NCBI GenBank assembly: GCA_964030475.1
Contig: CAXIPT010000001.1
Span: 22,536,776-22,600,775 of the forward strand
Origin: Tethya wilhelma
Taxonomy: Eukaryota; Porifera; Demospongiae; Tethyida; Tethyidae
DNA length: 64,000 nt
Direction: 5' to 3'
The notes beneath the pieces were generated by a model that worked only from the letters and a program-made list of their open reading frames with translations, had not been told where the DNA came from and made no database searches. The position numbers were made by a program, and so were the translations under genes. Shown here in pieces: positions 32,772-44,746 of this stretch. The first letter of the stretch is position 1, and each line of letters starts with the position of its first letter.

Positions 32772-34169
32772 GCAGCTCCAGCTTTGCTCAATAAGTTACA
32801 CAACCATTTGGGGTTGTGTGGAGATCCTGTCAAATTGATAGGCTCTAAAATACCACACCCGAGTATATCTACACTGTAGCATATTTGGCATTAATAACCA
32901 CGTACATGTGTTTAATTAGTGGGTGTGGCTTCTGATAAAATTTTTTGCTGTGCTTGTGTGACAGTTTTTCTAAATGCCCTCTCTTCCTGCCGCATAACTG
33001 TGAGCTCACAGCCATGGACCTTATTTACAATTTATTTTTCTAAATAATGCACACTATCACGGTCAATGGTGGGAATAGCTGCACACATTTTTTTCCTGTA
33101 TATTTCACAAGAGGTTTTTACTACTTGTTCTATTCGCAAAAAGCTTGTTCACAACTCCAACGGGACATTAAAACTGCACACGTAAATAATAAGCCATGCC
33201 TCTTTATATAATGACACACCCTTTTGTTGCTATAGTTCAAAATGCACGATGCTTATCAGATGCTTTGAAATATTTGAAGTGTTTCTGGGTGCTCGGCCTA
33301 GCTCATGAGGTGGCTGCTGTTGTAGCAACATTTGGTCGATTGACTTGAGCTTCGATCCTAGGTAGTAAGCTCCTGAATGATACTTTGAAGCAAAACAGTA
33401 TGTAAGAAGCTTGCGACTAACTCCCTCTGCATGCATGTAGTCGACAGGAATTGAATCGACAAGGTCAAGAGCAGTTGACAATAGCAAAACACCCATAATG
33501 CCCAGGACAGCTTCTCCTTTTATCTCTTCTGGCCATAAGTACAGAATTGTGTGTTCGCTCAGGACACTTAATCGGCTGTACACCTGCTTTCTCTCTCCAG
33601 AGTGAACACATAGAGAATGTCCATACATGCTTGCCATTGAATTGCAAAGAACAGCTGCTTTGGCAGGTAAATCAAAAATTCCCATGCAGCTCCAGCTTTG
33701 CTCAATAAGTTACACAACCATTTGGGGTTGTGTGGAGATCCTGTCAAATTGATAGGCTCTAAAATACCACACCCGAGTATATCTACACTGTAGCATATTT
33801 GGCATTAATAACCACGTACATGTGTTTAATTAGTGGGTGTGGCTTCTGATAAAATTTTTTGCTGTGCTTGTGTGACAGTTTTTCTAAATGCCCTCTCTTC
33901 CTGCCGCATAACTGTGAGCTCACAGCCATGGACCTTATTTACAATTTATTTTTCTAAATAATGCACACTATCACGGTCAATGGTGGGAATAGCTGCACAC
34001 ATTTTTTTCCTGTATATTTCACAAGAGGTTTTTACTACTTGTTCTATTCGCAAAAAGCTTGTTCACAACTCCAACGGGACATTAAAACTGCACACGTAAA
34101 TAATAAGCCATGCCTCTTTATATAATGACACACCCTTTTGTTGCTATAGTTCAAAATGCACGATGCTTC
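32342..34169. repeat. 914-bp head-to-tail tandem duplication
   Basis: 32342-33255 and 33256-34169 appear identical over their whole length at a constant offset of 914. Each unit carries the start of the CACTA-like transposase frame plus about 480 bp of upstream non-coding sequence. Copy 1 is joined to the rest of the transposase; copy 2 is not. The lack of visible differences means a very recent duplication or an assembly artefact. Confidence 0.85.
33230..33685 (-). pseudogene. Duplicated transposase fragment
   Basis: 151-residue frame identical to the first ~145 residues of the frame at 32771-32055 (MGIFDLPAKAAVLCNSM to TSNISKHL), then running into the junction of the tandem duplication. 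A by-product of the 914-bp duplication with no independent function expected. Confidence 0.8.
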
Positions 34170-34248
34170 GAGTGTCCTTTATTGAGGAGTTTTGGTTGCT
34201 AAGCACTCAACTTACAATACCACATTATTCGCTATATTGATTAATGAT

Positions 34249-34779
34249 TCCCGTACTGGGTACACAGGAATGGCACGGATGGCCCATTAGCGCAATACAA
34301 ATATTCACGCGAATAACTCTGCAAAAACTGAGCGCTTAGCACTAAAAGGCTTCGCTACTATTTAGCTCTTTCTCTGCCCAAAAACATGGCCTAAAACCAT
34401 TAAGTAACAAACGCAAACATGCCAAACCTCCAATTTTCTCCGTATCTTCTTCATCTTGGCTCAACTTTTCTCAGAGAGTATTTACTTTTAGAAGCTGATT
34501 CTTGATTGAATGAACTTGGTTTCTTCTGGGTCAGTCGCTTTTGCCATCGGTTTTTAGTGCCTCTCGTTGAGTAAGGCGAAAAGTGCCTCCTCCATATGGC
34601 GGCCATTAATTTCTACACTCATGCATAATTCATTAAATTCGGATTGACGACCCTTTCCACACACAAAAGTGTGCATTATTTGGAATTCAAATGCAAGTTG
34701 CCTGAAACTATTTTGTGATAACTGGTTGCTCTTCTTATGAGATGAATAGGACTTTGATTATCATAACACATAGAAATGT
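34249..34779 (-). repeat. Dispersed ~500-bp repeat, copy C
   Basis: Reverse-oriented copy of the family at 338-790 and 13521-14098. It starts CCCGTACTGGGTACACAGG and keeps both ends best. The 3' flank directly follows the 914-bp duplication with ~80 bp between. Confidence 0.75.
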
Positions 34780-36689
34780 AGGATTTATCTGGTGGCATAG
34801 TAGGCATTGGCTTAGCTAGTCCAAAATCACAAATCTTGGCCTGCAAGCAAGAATCAATCAGAATATGTTAGAGCTAAAGGAAAGAGTTTGTAGTTAACAG
34901 TAAACTTATCAACAAGGTTTTAGTACAGTGAATATCATACCAAGTAGACTGAAAATCTACAGTATAATAATGACAAGGGGGAGCATGTGTCCTAAGGGGG
35001 GAATGTCCATCCTAACTCTGAAGGAGGTGGGGGGGAGATATTATACCTTTATGATAAATTCTCCCCTGAAAAAAATTACTGGAGGAGCTGTGGTCTTGTG
35101 CGACCAGCATGGCAGTGGTTGGTGACTGTAAAGTATTATAATGATGATTATAATGTACCTCTTCACATCAAGATGTAACAGAGGTTTTTTACATGAATGA
35201 AGGTATGCAGGCCTCAAGAAATATACGAATGCGACAACGAATGAAATGAAGATCCTTCTTCTGAAATATTTATTATTGTTGAAAGAATTATAATAATAGT
35301 ATTAATGAATTACAAGACAATCATTATGCATTATTATACTACTGTTACCTTGTGGAGATGTGTCATTAGAGAACTACGTAACTTTTCCATGATTATTGCA
35401 CTAAAAGTAGGACATCCAGTCTAAGGCATGGTTCGCATAATAAGGACCTAATTAACACATAAACCAAAATATTTCTGTAAAAGAACTAATTTATACCAAA
35501 CTGATACATAACATGGATTACCTACACAAAGTTTAGTAGTCATGCACGAGACCTCGAATAATTTCATAATTAAGCTACTATTCCTTTTATTTGAAAACTC
35601 AAGGTTGCCATGGAGATATTAAACCCATATTTGGTTTTTGTGTTAAGTTAACAAAATTAATTAGTGCATAATTAGTTATGACAATTTTCTACTAAAGGAG
35701 CACCATTCTTATACACCTGAGCACATAGACATGAAGCGGAATACACATGGTTTACATATACACAAATGACTTAGGTCTAAAATCCAAAATATAACACATA
35801 TCTGGTTTGTTTATTTCATGATAAAAGCTGCTCTTCCAGAATTTCTCACTAAAATAGATTCTTTCAATACAGATATCTATCAATGTCCAAACAACAAAGT
35901 CACACCATGGAAGACCCGAAACAACCGTTTGGCCTTAGACTTGCATGGTTGTGATTTGTTTTCAGATCAACTCCCATATTGTCTTGTTTTATGGCTAGAA
36001 AACTAACATCCAGTGGCTATTGAATCATTCCTGGAAGTTTTAGCAGTTAAAAATATTTTGCACATTAAAATTTTTTCTGTGATGAAATATATGGAACACA
36101 AATAATTATGGTCTACATATGTGAGGTCTCACAGTCACCTGTTTGTTAACTCTTGGCACGCATATGCCCACCAAGAGTTACAGTGGTCGTTTTGACTGCC
36201 TATCTGTCTGTCTGTGTGTTTGTTCCAACTATATCTAAAAACGGCAGCTCCAGTCTTTAAAAGCGGTATATCCATGTAAAAAAATTACTCACATATAGTA
36301 TTTAACAAATTTCTGAGATCTGAGGCTCTTCAGCCTCTTTGAGCACTAAGTTTTTGAGCTAATCAACCTTGATTTAGAACTGACCAAAAGATAAATGTTT
36401 GCACTTGGTAGGAGAAATTAACTTACTCAAATTTAGCAACTACTCTTTGCTTTTGGCATATACCTGTTTTTTTTCGGCGAGGATTTTATTTTGCCGAAAT
36501 TGGCAAATCTCTCCTAATTGCCCAAATAAAATCTGTATAATAATATGCTAATAATAAATGAACGCCTAGCGTATTATATACACTTACAATAAATACATGC
36601 GCATCACGTGTGCACCAGGTGGCCAATTTGTTCACACACTTTACATCGAGTGCCCAAGCTGTTGTTTTGTCTTGCTGCTGTGTTCTAAG
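34780..36689. other. Non-coding stretch
   Basis: No gene recognised. 36165-36370 carries another diverged copy of the dispersed repeat (TATCTGTCTGTCTGTG, then TTTGAGCACTAAGTTT). Otherwise AT-rich sequence without structure I can name. Confidence 0.45.
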
Positions 36690-38080
36690 CATTTCAAGAT
36701 GCATCAGTACTTCAAGCCAGCTCCAGGAGTGCCACCAGCTACCTCTCCGTATTTTTTGACAAAGAAAGACATCCAGTCAGCAAATGGAGACAGTGAAGAA
36801 GAGGCCAGCAAAAACAATTCTTATATGAGCAGAGATTGGGAAATATGCTGACTTCGGAGCAGCAGAACATTGCAAGATAGCTGAAAGAAGAATTAAGACT
36901 GAGTACGTGCAAGCATTAGTCAGAATTTTAAATCAAAGTATCCTGTTGTCAATTCCCTGCCTAGAAATTCTCCAGAAAGACCTCTCCTTTTAGGCCAAGA
37001 AGGTTACCAGGTCTGTAGGTGGGTAATCAACACCTTGATTGTTATGGCAGCAGCTCACAGTATCATGTCATCACACAACATGACTACTTTGAAGATAACG
37101 GAGGACACATCAAGATCACCAAGTTATGGGCAAAATCCAGAATGGGCTATACCAAGAGAAAGTGTAGCAATGCTGGTAAAGTTTCACCCGCTGATTTGGA
37201 GAGATGAAAGAGGTCTTAATTCCTGCTAATGTACAAGCTGTGGTGCTGCATGATGATTGACATCCCAGATGACTTGGTCGTCAACTGGGATCCAACTTGC
37301 CCCCACTGAACATTGGACCATGCATCATGCTGGTGACAAGATCATTCCCATTGCCAACTGTTACGAATCACAGCAATGTTGTCAGCATCTTTATCCTCTC
37401 CCCCCCAGCTAATCTTTCAAGGTAAAACAGTTTGTATGGTGGATTCTAACTATAGTGCTTGTGAAGCACTCTTGGTCTAGCCCCACCCATTTAACATACT
37501 ATAGCTCCACCCATTTTTATTTGTATGAACTTTGCACTTTACCACGAGCATCAATCGCGCTCGGGAGTTGATTAGCTAGCTGTTTTTTGGAAGTATCCAA
37601 GCTTTCTAGCTTGTCGTCAAGGCTTTCTGAGCAAGTATTATCTACTGTAAGAGTCTATTAGTTGGCTTTCTTGTTAAAAAAATTGTGAGCTGGCCTGACC
37701 CAAAAGGGGGTTTTCACAGAAACTATGGAAACCCATCTGGATCTGCCACTGGTCAGCTGCCATCCAAAAGTGAAGTTGCGGCACTGTGATCAAATGAGGA
37801 CACGATGAAATGTTACATTGATAGAATCATCATACCCTTTTACGCCCAAAACTGTAAATCACTACAGCTTGAAAAAACCCACCCAGCTCTGGTGCTATTT
37901 GATAGTTTTCGAGGCCAAACAAGAGATGCCATTGGAGCATTGTTAGAGAAACACCACATCCTTTCAGTACTGATCCCTCCGAATTAACTCCAACCGATGG
38001 ATATTTCCATTAACAAGCCAGTTAAAAATGGGATGAGAGCAAGATTTTAGCAATGGTATGCAGATGAGATGCAAAACAAA
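36690..38080 (+). pseudogene. pogo/Tigger-like DDE transposase relic
   Basis: Pieces on + in changing frames follow the order of a pogo/Tigger/jerky-type transposase: FKPAPGVPPATSP (36710), TLIVMAAAHSIM and GGHIKITKLWAKS (37035-37150), DDLVVNWDP (about 37270, region of the first catalytic Asp), then MKCYIDRIIIPFY, HPALVLFDSFRGQ (second Asp) and MDISINKPVKNGMRARF after a stop (37805-38060). More than four frameshifts or stops. Clearly inactive. Confidence 0.7.
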
Positions 38081-38266
38081 TGCAAAACCAACTCAAACAT
38101 GTACCTGTGGATAAGTATTGATCTACTTGGCAAGATATTGAACAAAGACCAGGGCTAGCTATACATGACTTTTGGTGTGCTGGATTGGAAAAGGTTTTTT
38201 CATCTTAACAATTTATTTTAATCATCACTAAACTTCATCTAACTTTTGTTGTGTATCTCCTGTTTT

Positions 38267-38773
38267 TTACTGAATTAATAATTTATGAAATTTTTGACTG
38301 CACGTATAATTATAACCAAGTATATGTAAAGCAATACTAATGCTAACGGTAAGCAAAGAATCTATGGAAGAGGGAGAATGAAAAGCACGAAACCAAATGT
38401 GGTTGCATAAGATAAGAGTGAAGGGTCCAGAAAGTTGTTTCATAGCCAAAGGTACGCATAAAAGCAATAGCAAATAAACCACAGTCAGTATATCCATCTT
38501 ACAACCAAATAGTGTACTAACACATGTGTACAGTGAATCATACACAAGGACTTTGGGAGTGCAACATCCAACATTGGAGGCAACAATCCAATATGTGTGA
38601 GTAATCTGGATACGTGCTGCTGTGACTGGAACCATAGCTGGCTCTTTGAGAGAAGCGGAGTTGATTAGAGGCCAAAAATATGAGTAATTAAGCTGCTGCT
38701 TGATCAACTCCTGGGCAACATTGATGTGCATATCAGCCAGTGTTTTTGATCCTTGTCTGCTTGTGTCAAACAC
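38267..38773 (-). pseudogene. Ulp1-like cysteine protease fragment
   Basis: The first ~85 residues contain LADMHINVAQELIKQQ, IQITHTYWIVASNVGC and KVLVYDSLYT. These resemble the region around the catalytic His-Trp and Asp of Ulp1/C48-like proteases that occur in invertebrate transposons. The expected His before Trp appears replaced (HTYW rather than NHW), and the part with the catalytic Cys is not evident; the C-terminal half turns hydrophobic without family features. Likely a decayed fragment. Confidence 0.5.
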
Positions 38774-39525
38774 ATTCTATTATAGTTAATCTAGACATGC
38801 TTGTTGGATACAGAATCATCTTCTCAATGTCTGCGTGTGGTTTCAATTTTTTTTTTCCTTTGGAGGAGGGTTGTTCTCTTTTTCAGCTTCTCTCTTAAAT
38901 TATGCTGATTGACTTTCCGTAGTTGTATGAAATTAGCTTCCTTACTTCGGCAACATTTCAGGGATCTTCACAGAATGTGAGGACACCTTCTTGAGGGAGA
39001 TCAAAAGAAAAACGACGAGAATCAATCATCTTGCAGCTAATAGTTCCGCTTTTTTGGAGAAGATATAGGCACAATTTTTAAGGTACATGGCCAACAATGG
39101 TGGTTCTTCCCTTCACAGCTACAGCAAACGGGTTGCTGCCATTCTCTATTTCACGAAAACAAGTTAATTCTTCTCCAGAAGGAGTCCAAATATTTAAATG
39201 TCTATATAAATGTGATGGCCTGTAACACAGCTTTAAATTTCAGGCTTTTGCTCTACACATCAGCTAGCTTTTTTGACTTGTGACACTTTAAATAATGCAC
39301 ACTCTGGTTCAAAGTCCAATTATAGATAGCGACATGGATTACAATTAGCCTGCACAGCTGCACACAGGCTTAGGGGGATTATGCTTTTGAATTTCTCTAT
39401 TATTCTATTCTGCACTTCCATCTAAATTAACCTATTATTCCAATTTTGACCTATTATTCTCAAATAATTCTTTTCTTTTAATACAAATTTTGGGTATTAA
39501 TACATTACAAAATTGAAACTGTTAG

Positions 39526-40125
39526 TTAATGATTGTTGAACTGGAGCATTAAAGATGCTTCAATATAGTCCTGCAAGGTGAGGTTTTGCTGAAAACCAAA
39601 TGAATTTTTCAGTAAAGAAAAAACTCGCTCAGCAGTTGCTGAGGAAGGCTGCAGTAGCAATATCTTCTTCACAGAAGCTGACCACCTTGGAAGACTATCA
39701 CTATTGAGTTTCCACCACTGGACAGGGTCAAAATTTTCATCCACTCCTTCAACTCGAGCAAGATAAGTCGGAAGCTCTTCTTTCAAGTTATCAATTTCAT
39801 TTTGATCAAAGAAAGGGACACATGATAGTGATTCTTGAAGTATATCTGAGGTAGGATTAATAATTAGGCATTTTTGTGGTGAGAAGAGGCGGCATGCTTT
39901 GAACACACTCAATGGTTCTTTCAGGCTTGTATCTACTTGCTTCTTGAAATAATCTAACCCAGGAGCTACACACTTTTGGGCATAGTTAACCCATTGCTCA
40001 TGCAATGGATGAGAAGGAGGTTGATGGGTTAGCTTCTGAGCAAGTGCTCTTACATTAGGAATATGCTCTATGTGAATAGAGTTGAGAATTGTTTGTACCT
40101 TCTCGTAGCAATCCAGAGCTAGTGG
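39526..40125 (-). pseudogene. hAT transposase C-terminal dimerisation part
   Basis: This frame, open from about 40125 (LALDCYEKVQTI, HIPNVRALAQKL), runs to 39526 and ends with the hAT C-terminal signature LPRWSASVKKILLLQPSSAT, AERVFSLL and DYIEASLMLQFN. It lies one frame off the N-terminal part. The missing block between them corresponds to the catalytic core and insertion domain. The junction is near 40120-40130. Confidence 0.8.
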
Positions 40126-40880
40126 TCCATCTCCTTCGAGGTAGTAACACGTGTCGTGCCATCAAATATGACAGAAAGCTGCTTTCCATAAAGCTCTTTG
40201 CAAATTCTTGTGGTTTCCTCTTCCACAACAAATGGTATGTAGTCATTCATGTGACGTTGATCTGTGAGCCTTAGTGCATTTTCTTCCAAAATCTCTCTGA
40301 AAGTGGGCACTTTGTTCATTGGAACTCCAGCACGCAAGAAAGCAGTTACTACTTTCACTCTGTAAACTTGTTGGCATTCAGGCAACGTTTCTCCACACTG
40401 ATGTGTCTTTTCATTGTATCTTTTAAGACTCTCTGCGATATCTTGCTCTCTGGACTGTTTGTTCTTAAGCCTCTCCTTGGATCGTTCGTGCTTTGCTGAA
40501 GCAATATGATTCCCAATAACACTCCGTTTCAAGCTAACTTCCTCACGACAGGCTGAACAGAACAGATGCCCAGCAGAAACGGTAAAAGGCTCTTGTTTAT
40601 ACTCTTTGACACGCTGACTAGGTGAAATAGACTTGGGTTCAGAAGTTACAGTACCTCTACATTTTTGCTTTCCCTTTGGTGGTTGTGGGTTGATCTTAAT
40701 TTTTCTTGTTCGAGATATTTCTGCGGCAGTTGGCCTCCTTAAAAGATCTAAAAGAGATACAACTGTACCACCACTTGACTCTGTATCACTGATACATTCC
40801 ATTTTTGACTCTGATTCAATTCGACCACTCTCGTGTTCTGTAGTACAAGGTGTACTACCACTGCTTGCACTGGCAGCCAT
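40119..40880 (-). pseudogene. hAT transposase N-terminal part
   Basis: ATG at 40880 (MAASASSGSTPC). A Ser/Thr-rich start and a basic stretch (KINPQPPKGKQKC) are followed by a zinc-finger-like CSACREEVSLKRSVIGNHI with a second His in SAKHERSK, which fits the BED-type DNA-binding finger of hAT transposases. Then comes the start of the RNase H-like domain: VVEEETTRICKELYG and SVIFDGTTRV, where the Asp is the expected first catalytic acid. The frame ends at 40119, where an internal deletion shifts it. Confidence 0.8.
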
Positions 40881-41159
40881 TTAACAAACTTTGGTCTCTC
40901 TATCAAGGCTTACCACGTGGCTAACCATGTGGTTTGGCGAGGTCAAGGGTTAAATGATGCTAAAATATTAACCCATTATTCCCGAATTATGCCTGATTCC
41001 AGGACATGCCTATTATTCCAGGTTTTGTGCCAGCCCCTAAGCCTAGCTGCACATGTATAATCTATAGTTCGCTAAATTAAAGTTCGTCAATTTTGTTTGA
41101 GCTCCATTTCACCAAATTTAATTTTTGCCAAAAACCCCCGGCTATACAGTATTATAAGC

Positions 41160-41600
41160 AGACATTGATTACATTACAAACATGAATATTCATCAATTAT
41201 TTTTCTGGAATATAAGAACTGTTGACATGGCAACCAAAATTGAAACGCTAAATCAGAACATTTTGAAATTCATTTTTAGTGGTTTCCTAGTCCTTTTTTG
41301 TCATTTTTGGTGATGTGCTTTATATAGAAATTTGTTAATAACTCTCCATGGCAACAAGATATCAAACTTCTACTGGCTGAAAATTTAGTGTTTCACTTTT
41401 ATCTGTTGCCATGGCAACAGTCTTTATTTTCCACACGATTGATTCATCAATTACACTAAGATACATCATTGACTAACTTTTTTGGAAAATGTTAAGTACA
41501 TGATAAAAAGTTATATATTTATGATAAAAGCATAATTCTACAAGTAATTTTCAAATTTGCATAAAATTTAAGTACTTTGTGACCCAGTGCCCCTAAGAAA
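41160..41600. mobile_element. TTAA-type miniature element, third copy (degraded)
   Basis: Contains the paired motifs ACTGTTGACATGGCAACC (about 41220) and GTTGCCATGGCAACAGTC (about 41405), with TAACTCTCCATGGCAACAAG between, and a right end GTGACCCAGTGCCCCTAA near 41580-41597 resembling GACCCAGGCCTTAA. Same family as 14225-14904. The left end is not clear. Confidence 0.6.
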
Positions 41601-44420
41601 GGAAGGAAACAATGTGACTGAGAAATGACCATAATAAATTTCAAGGAAAGAAAAAGCTCAGTGATGTTGCTATACAAATTCCCATTGAATTTTAAGTTAA
41701 GTTACTATGGATTGAATAGGTACCACTGCATTTGATGATTTCCCAAAAATCGGACAGTCAAGCTTTTTGTATTGCTCTTCATGCCAGTGTTTGGACACCT
41801 TACATTCTAGTTGTATTTTGTTCATCTTCACTGAGTACAAATTTGATCACAGCGATGATCTGAAGGGACACAGACTGTTTGAGTAGTTCGCTCTACTGAT
41901 GATCCCGAGGTATTGGAGTAAGTACAGTCGAATGTGCCAATTGTGGAGAATCTTCAATAACGTATAGTGTATAATTACCTTTATTCTGTACAGTTTTACG
42001 GAGTGACTGAACTTCTTGAGCTGGTCTTGGATCATAATAAAAAATGTTTTCTTCCGTACACTAAGTTTGTAGTTGGGATGTGCATGTGACAGGGTGGGTC
42101 ATCTAACTTGTGGTTCCAAGCTAAATCTTCCAGTGCATAGCACAGTGCTTCTATATTATGTGTTGGCAGCTTCCGTTTGGTCCCCTTCCCGCTGCACATC
42201 CACTTTGTGCATAAAATTACTCAAATAGGGTAAACAATGTTCTTTTTCAGCCATATATGTGATATCTCCTAATTATTATTTACCTTTGAGCAAGTATATT
42301 TTGTGGCAGTCTAGCTTGAATGGTTGAGTTCAATCTCGAGGAGAGTGACAAGTATAGTATACAGGGCTCACCACTATCTCCGGTTTTAGGGCATGCAACG
42401 AGACATGCTACTGATTCATGACTGTTCGTAAAGAAAAATTATCCTCACTATGTTCAAATTGTGGCAAAATATGGTAACAACCATATTGCATGCATGGGTA
42501 ATGAGTGGAATTGCGTTCTCTTATAGGCATAATTATGGTCAGCGATACTACTGATACTGCTGACTGGTGGCTTTTGATGCCACGTAAGGATGCCTTGTGT
42601 GTTGTGTTTTTGGTCCTAGAGAATGAGTACAATGGACTTCATGTTCTTGGAGCTCCCCTTCCACTCTGCATCCACTTGCAAGAGCAGGGTTTGAGCATAG
42701 CAAATGCCCTCTGGAGTACCAAGCAATCCTGCAGTGGCTTCTCTGTGACTTTCTACTGGCCCCATCGGTGTAATTATGGCTGGTTCCCTCCTCCTCCTCA
42801 CTTTGGTGAGTGGCCGAAAGGAAAAAGACAGAGGAGAAGCTGAAAGAAACCAGCAACTAAAATTTCTAGCCCTCAACTACCAAGGGACATAGAGAGATCT
42901 GCTAATCACGTGACAGTCAGGGACTCCAGCTCTAGAGAGGCTCAAACTGTCCTACTTTCATCTTATGAAGCCAAGGTCATGTCCAAGCCCCCTCTCACTA
43001 AGACCACAAGTGAGGAATTGTCTACTGTAGTTGAAACTTGCCAAAACCTCATCCAAGATCAAGTTGATGACCCTGTCGCAGAGCCTGTTGCAGAGCCCGT
43101 TGCAGCTCTTGAGAAAGGCAGTCATCACAATACAGAGAAAGAACCTAGCAGCAAGATACAGTGAAGATTTTACTTCCATAGTCTTGAGTGTGAAGTGGGT
43201 TAGTGGGTGTGTACGTGTACTGATAAGAATGTTCACGAATTGATGTCTGAAACTCCACAAGCAGCAATTCTGACTCTTCAAGTGTTGATCTGACTTCTTA
43301 TCTAGGTGATCTAGTTTATAAGCGTAGAGACAATATTCCAGGGGTGTTATACAAGAAGAATGGACGTGATCTGTGGACTCCAGTCAAGCGTGTTGTCAGT
43401 GACCAGTCTGAGAGCGGCCTTAGTTTCAAGAACTCGCTAAACGACTGGAGGAAATAAGTAAGCAAATTTACGCAACTTTAATAATCTTAACTAAAGCTAA
43501 CCACCACAAGAAATTCATGGAAAACTGTCTGATAGCCAGAAAGCCATCAAAGGGCCTATCCATATGGTGCCAACCACACATTTACCATTCAAATATAGAT
43601 GTTGAAACTGAATGGCACAAAATCCAAAAAGTAACCACAATGAAACTTACAGCACTTCTTGTAAGGCACACTAGAAATGTAATCAAGCAACACAAACAAA
43701 TAATCAACCAAATCCAGGATGAAATGCTGCCAATCAGCAATAATAGCCAAAACTTGATCGCAGAATGGAACAAATACACAGGAGTGCACTGAACAAAGTA
43801 AAACCACTCAGAGAAAAACTAGAACGAAACAGACTCAAGAAACTCAGACCAAGAACAGCATAAACAATGAAAATACTATAGCTGTATTGATAATTATTTT
43901 GTTTGTGAAAATGATAGAAAAAATTATTAATTGATGACAAACTGTTAAGAAGCAAGAATAGAAACAAATTAACACGAGCAGCTCCCTCCCATAACCAGCT
44001 AACTGCTAAAGCACTAGCTCACATAAGAAAAGCCATCTATATGTACCGACAATATGGAGGCTGATTATCGGCACAGGCGCATGTAGTTCCCACCCATCCT
44101 GACTGTATCACTTACAATAAATTGTGTAATTTACAGCTAGTGTTTTTACTATGATCATTTTTGTGCACTAGAACTCTCCTTTAAGTGGAGGCAAAAAAGA
44201 AGGAGATATGGGATATGCATGCTCCATCTTTCTTCGGCATAAGTCCAAGAGTGAAAGTTCTATGGCAAATAGAAGGGAAGGATAATTATGGTCCAGCAAT
44301 TCTTTGTGTGTTGATGTGGATGGGAGATTGAGGGGGTAATTACAATGCAACCAACTGAGTAAACAAGCCGTGGTAGCCTGTGTTAGTGCAATAAATTATC
44401 TAGTAAACAAGCCTATATAA
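41601..44420. other. Unassigned stretch with weak coding-like pieces
   Basis: Several + frames look weakly protein-like: 42910-43164 (with DPVAEPVAEPVAAL repeats), about 43313-43456 (GDLVYKRRDNIPGVLYKKNG, DLWTPVKRV) and 43517-43792 (ARKPSKGLSIWCQPHIYHSN). I recognise no family. Their order and the AG- and GT-rich gaps would allow exons of one gene or one retroelement, but splice phases are not convincing. Confidence 0.3.
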
Positions 44421-44424
44421 AACC

Positions 44425-44588
44425 TGTAACCGCCAACGCAGGTTAATATTGGTTATTTATGAATTTAGACAGGCTTTTATCAACACTCATTCACTTTAAT
44501 ACTCAACTCACCCAAAACCATGTGCTTATCCAATTATACATTCTATGACATCATACTAGTAATATTAAAATCCTGCTCAGTCATTACA
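44425..44588 (-). repeat. LTR (3' LTR in element orientation)
   Basis: 164 bp, TG...CA ends, direct copy of 47769-47933. A purine tract (AGGAGGGGGATG on the minus strand, about 44589-44600) abuts its inner edge and fits the polypurine tract for plus-strand priming. Confidence 0.9.
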
Positions 44589-44746
44589 CATCCCCCTCCT
44601 AAGAGGATAGTTCGCCCTCGAACTATGGGGAACTTACAAAAACCAAAATAATTAAACCTATACAAAACCAAACAAGTGCGACACTAACAAAGTGTCCACA
44701 ACAGAAGTATGTAATACACAGTATAATACTATTAGAACAGTTACAG

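Larger units (their letters stand above)
39365..41045 (-). mobile_element. hAT transposon, internally deleted, 8-bp target duplication
   Basis: Left end CAGGCTTAGGGG and right end CCCCTAAGCCTA are inverted. Both are flanked by GCTGCACA (39357-39364 and 41046-41053), an exact 8-bp target-site duplication, the hallmark of hAT elements. Repeated CTATTATTC blocks lie just inside both ends, in subterminal positions. The transposase gene lies on the minus strand and lacks its catalytic middle, so this copy is non-autonomous. Confidence 0.92.

Noticed and set aside
43072..43110. Repeated Val-Ala-Glu-Pro codons as a sign of a real gene
   Set aside because: A three-unit repeat in an 84-codon frame without other support is weak; kept only as an unassigned piece.
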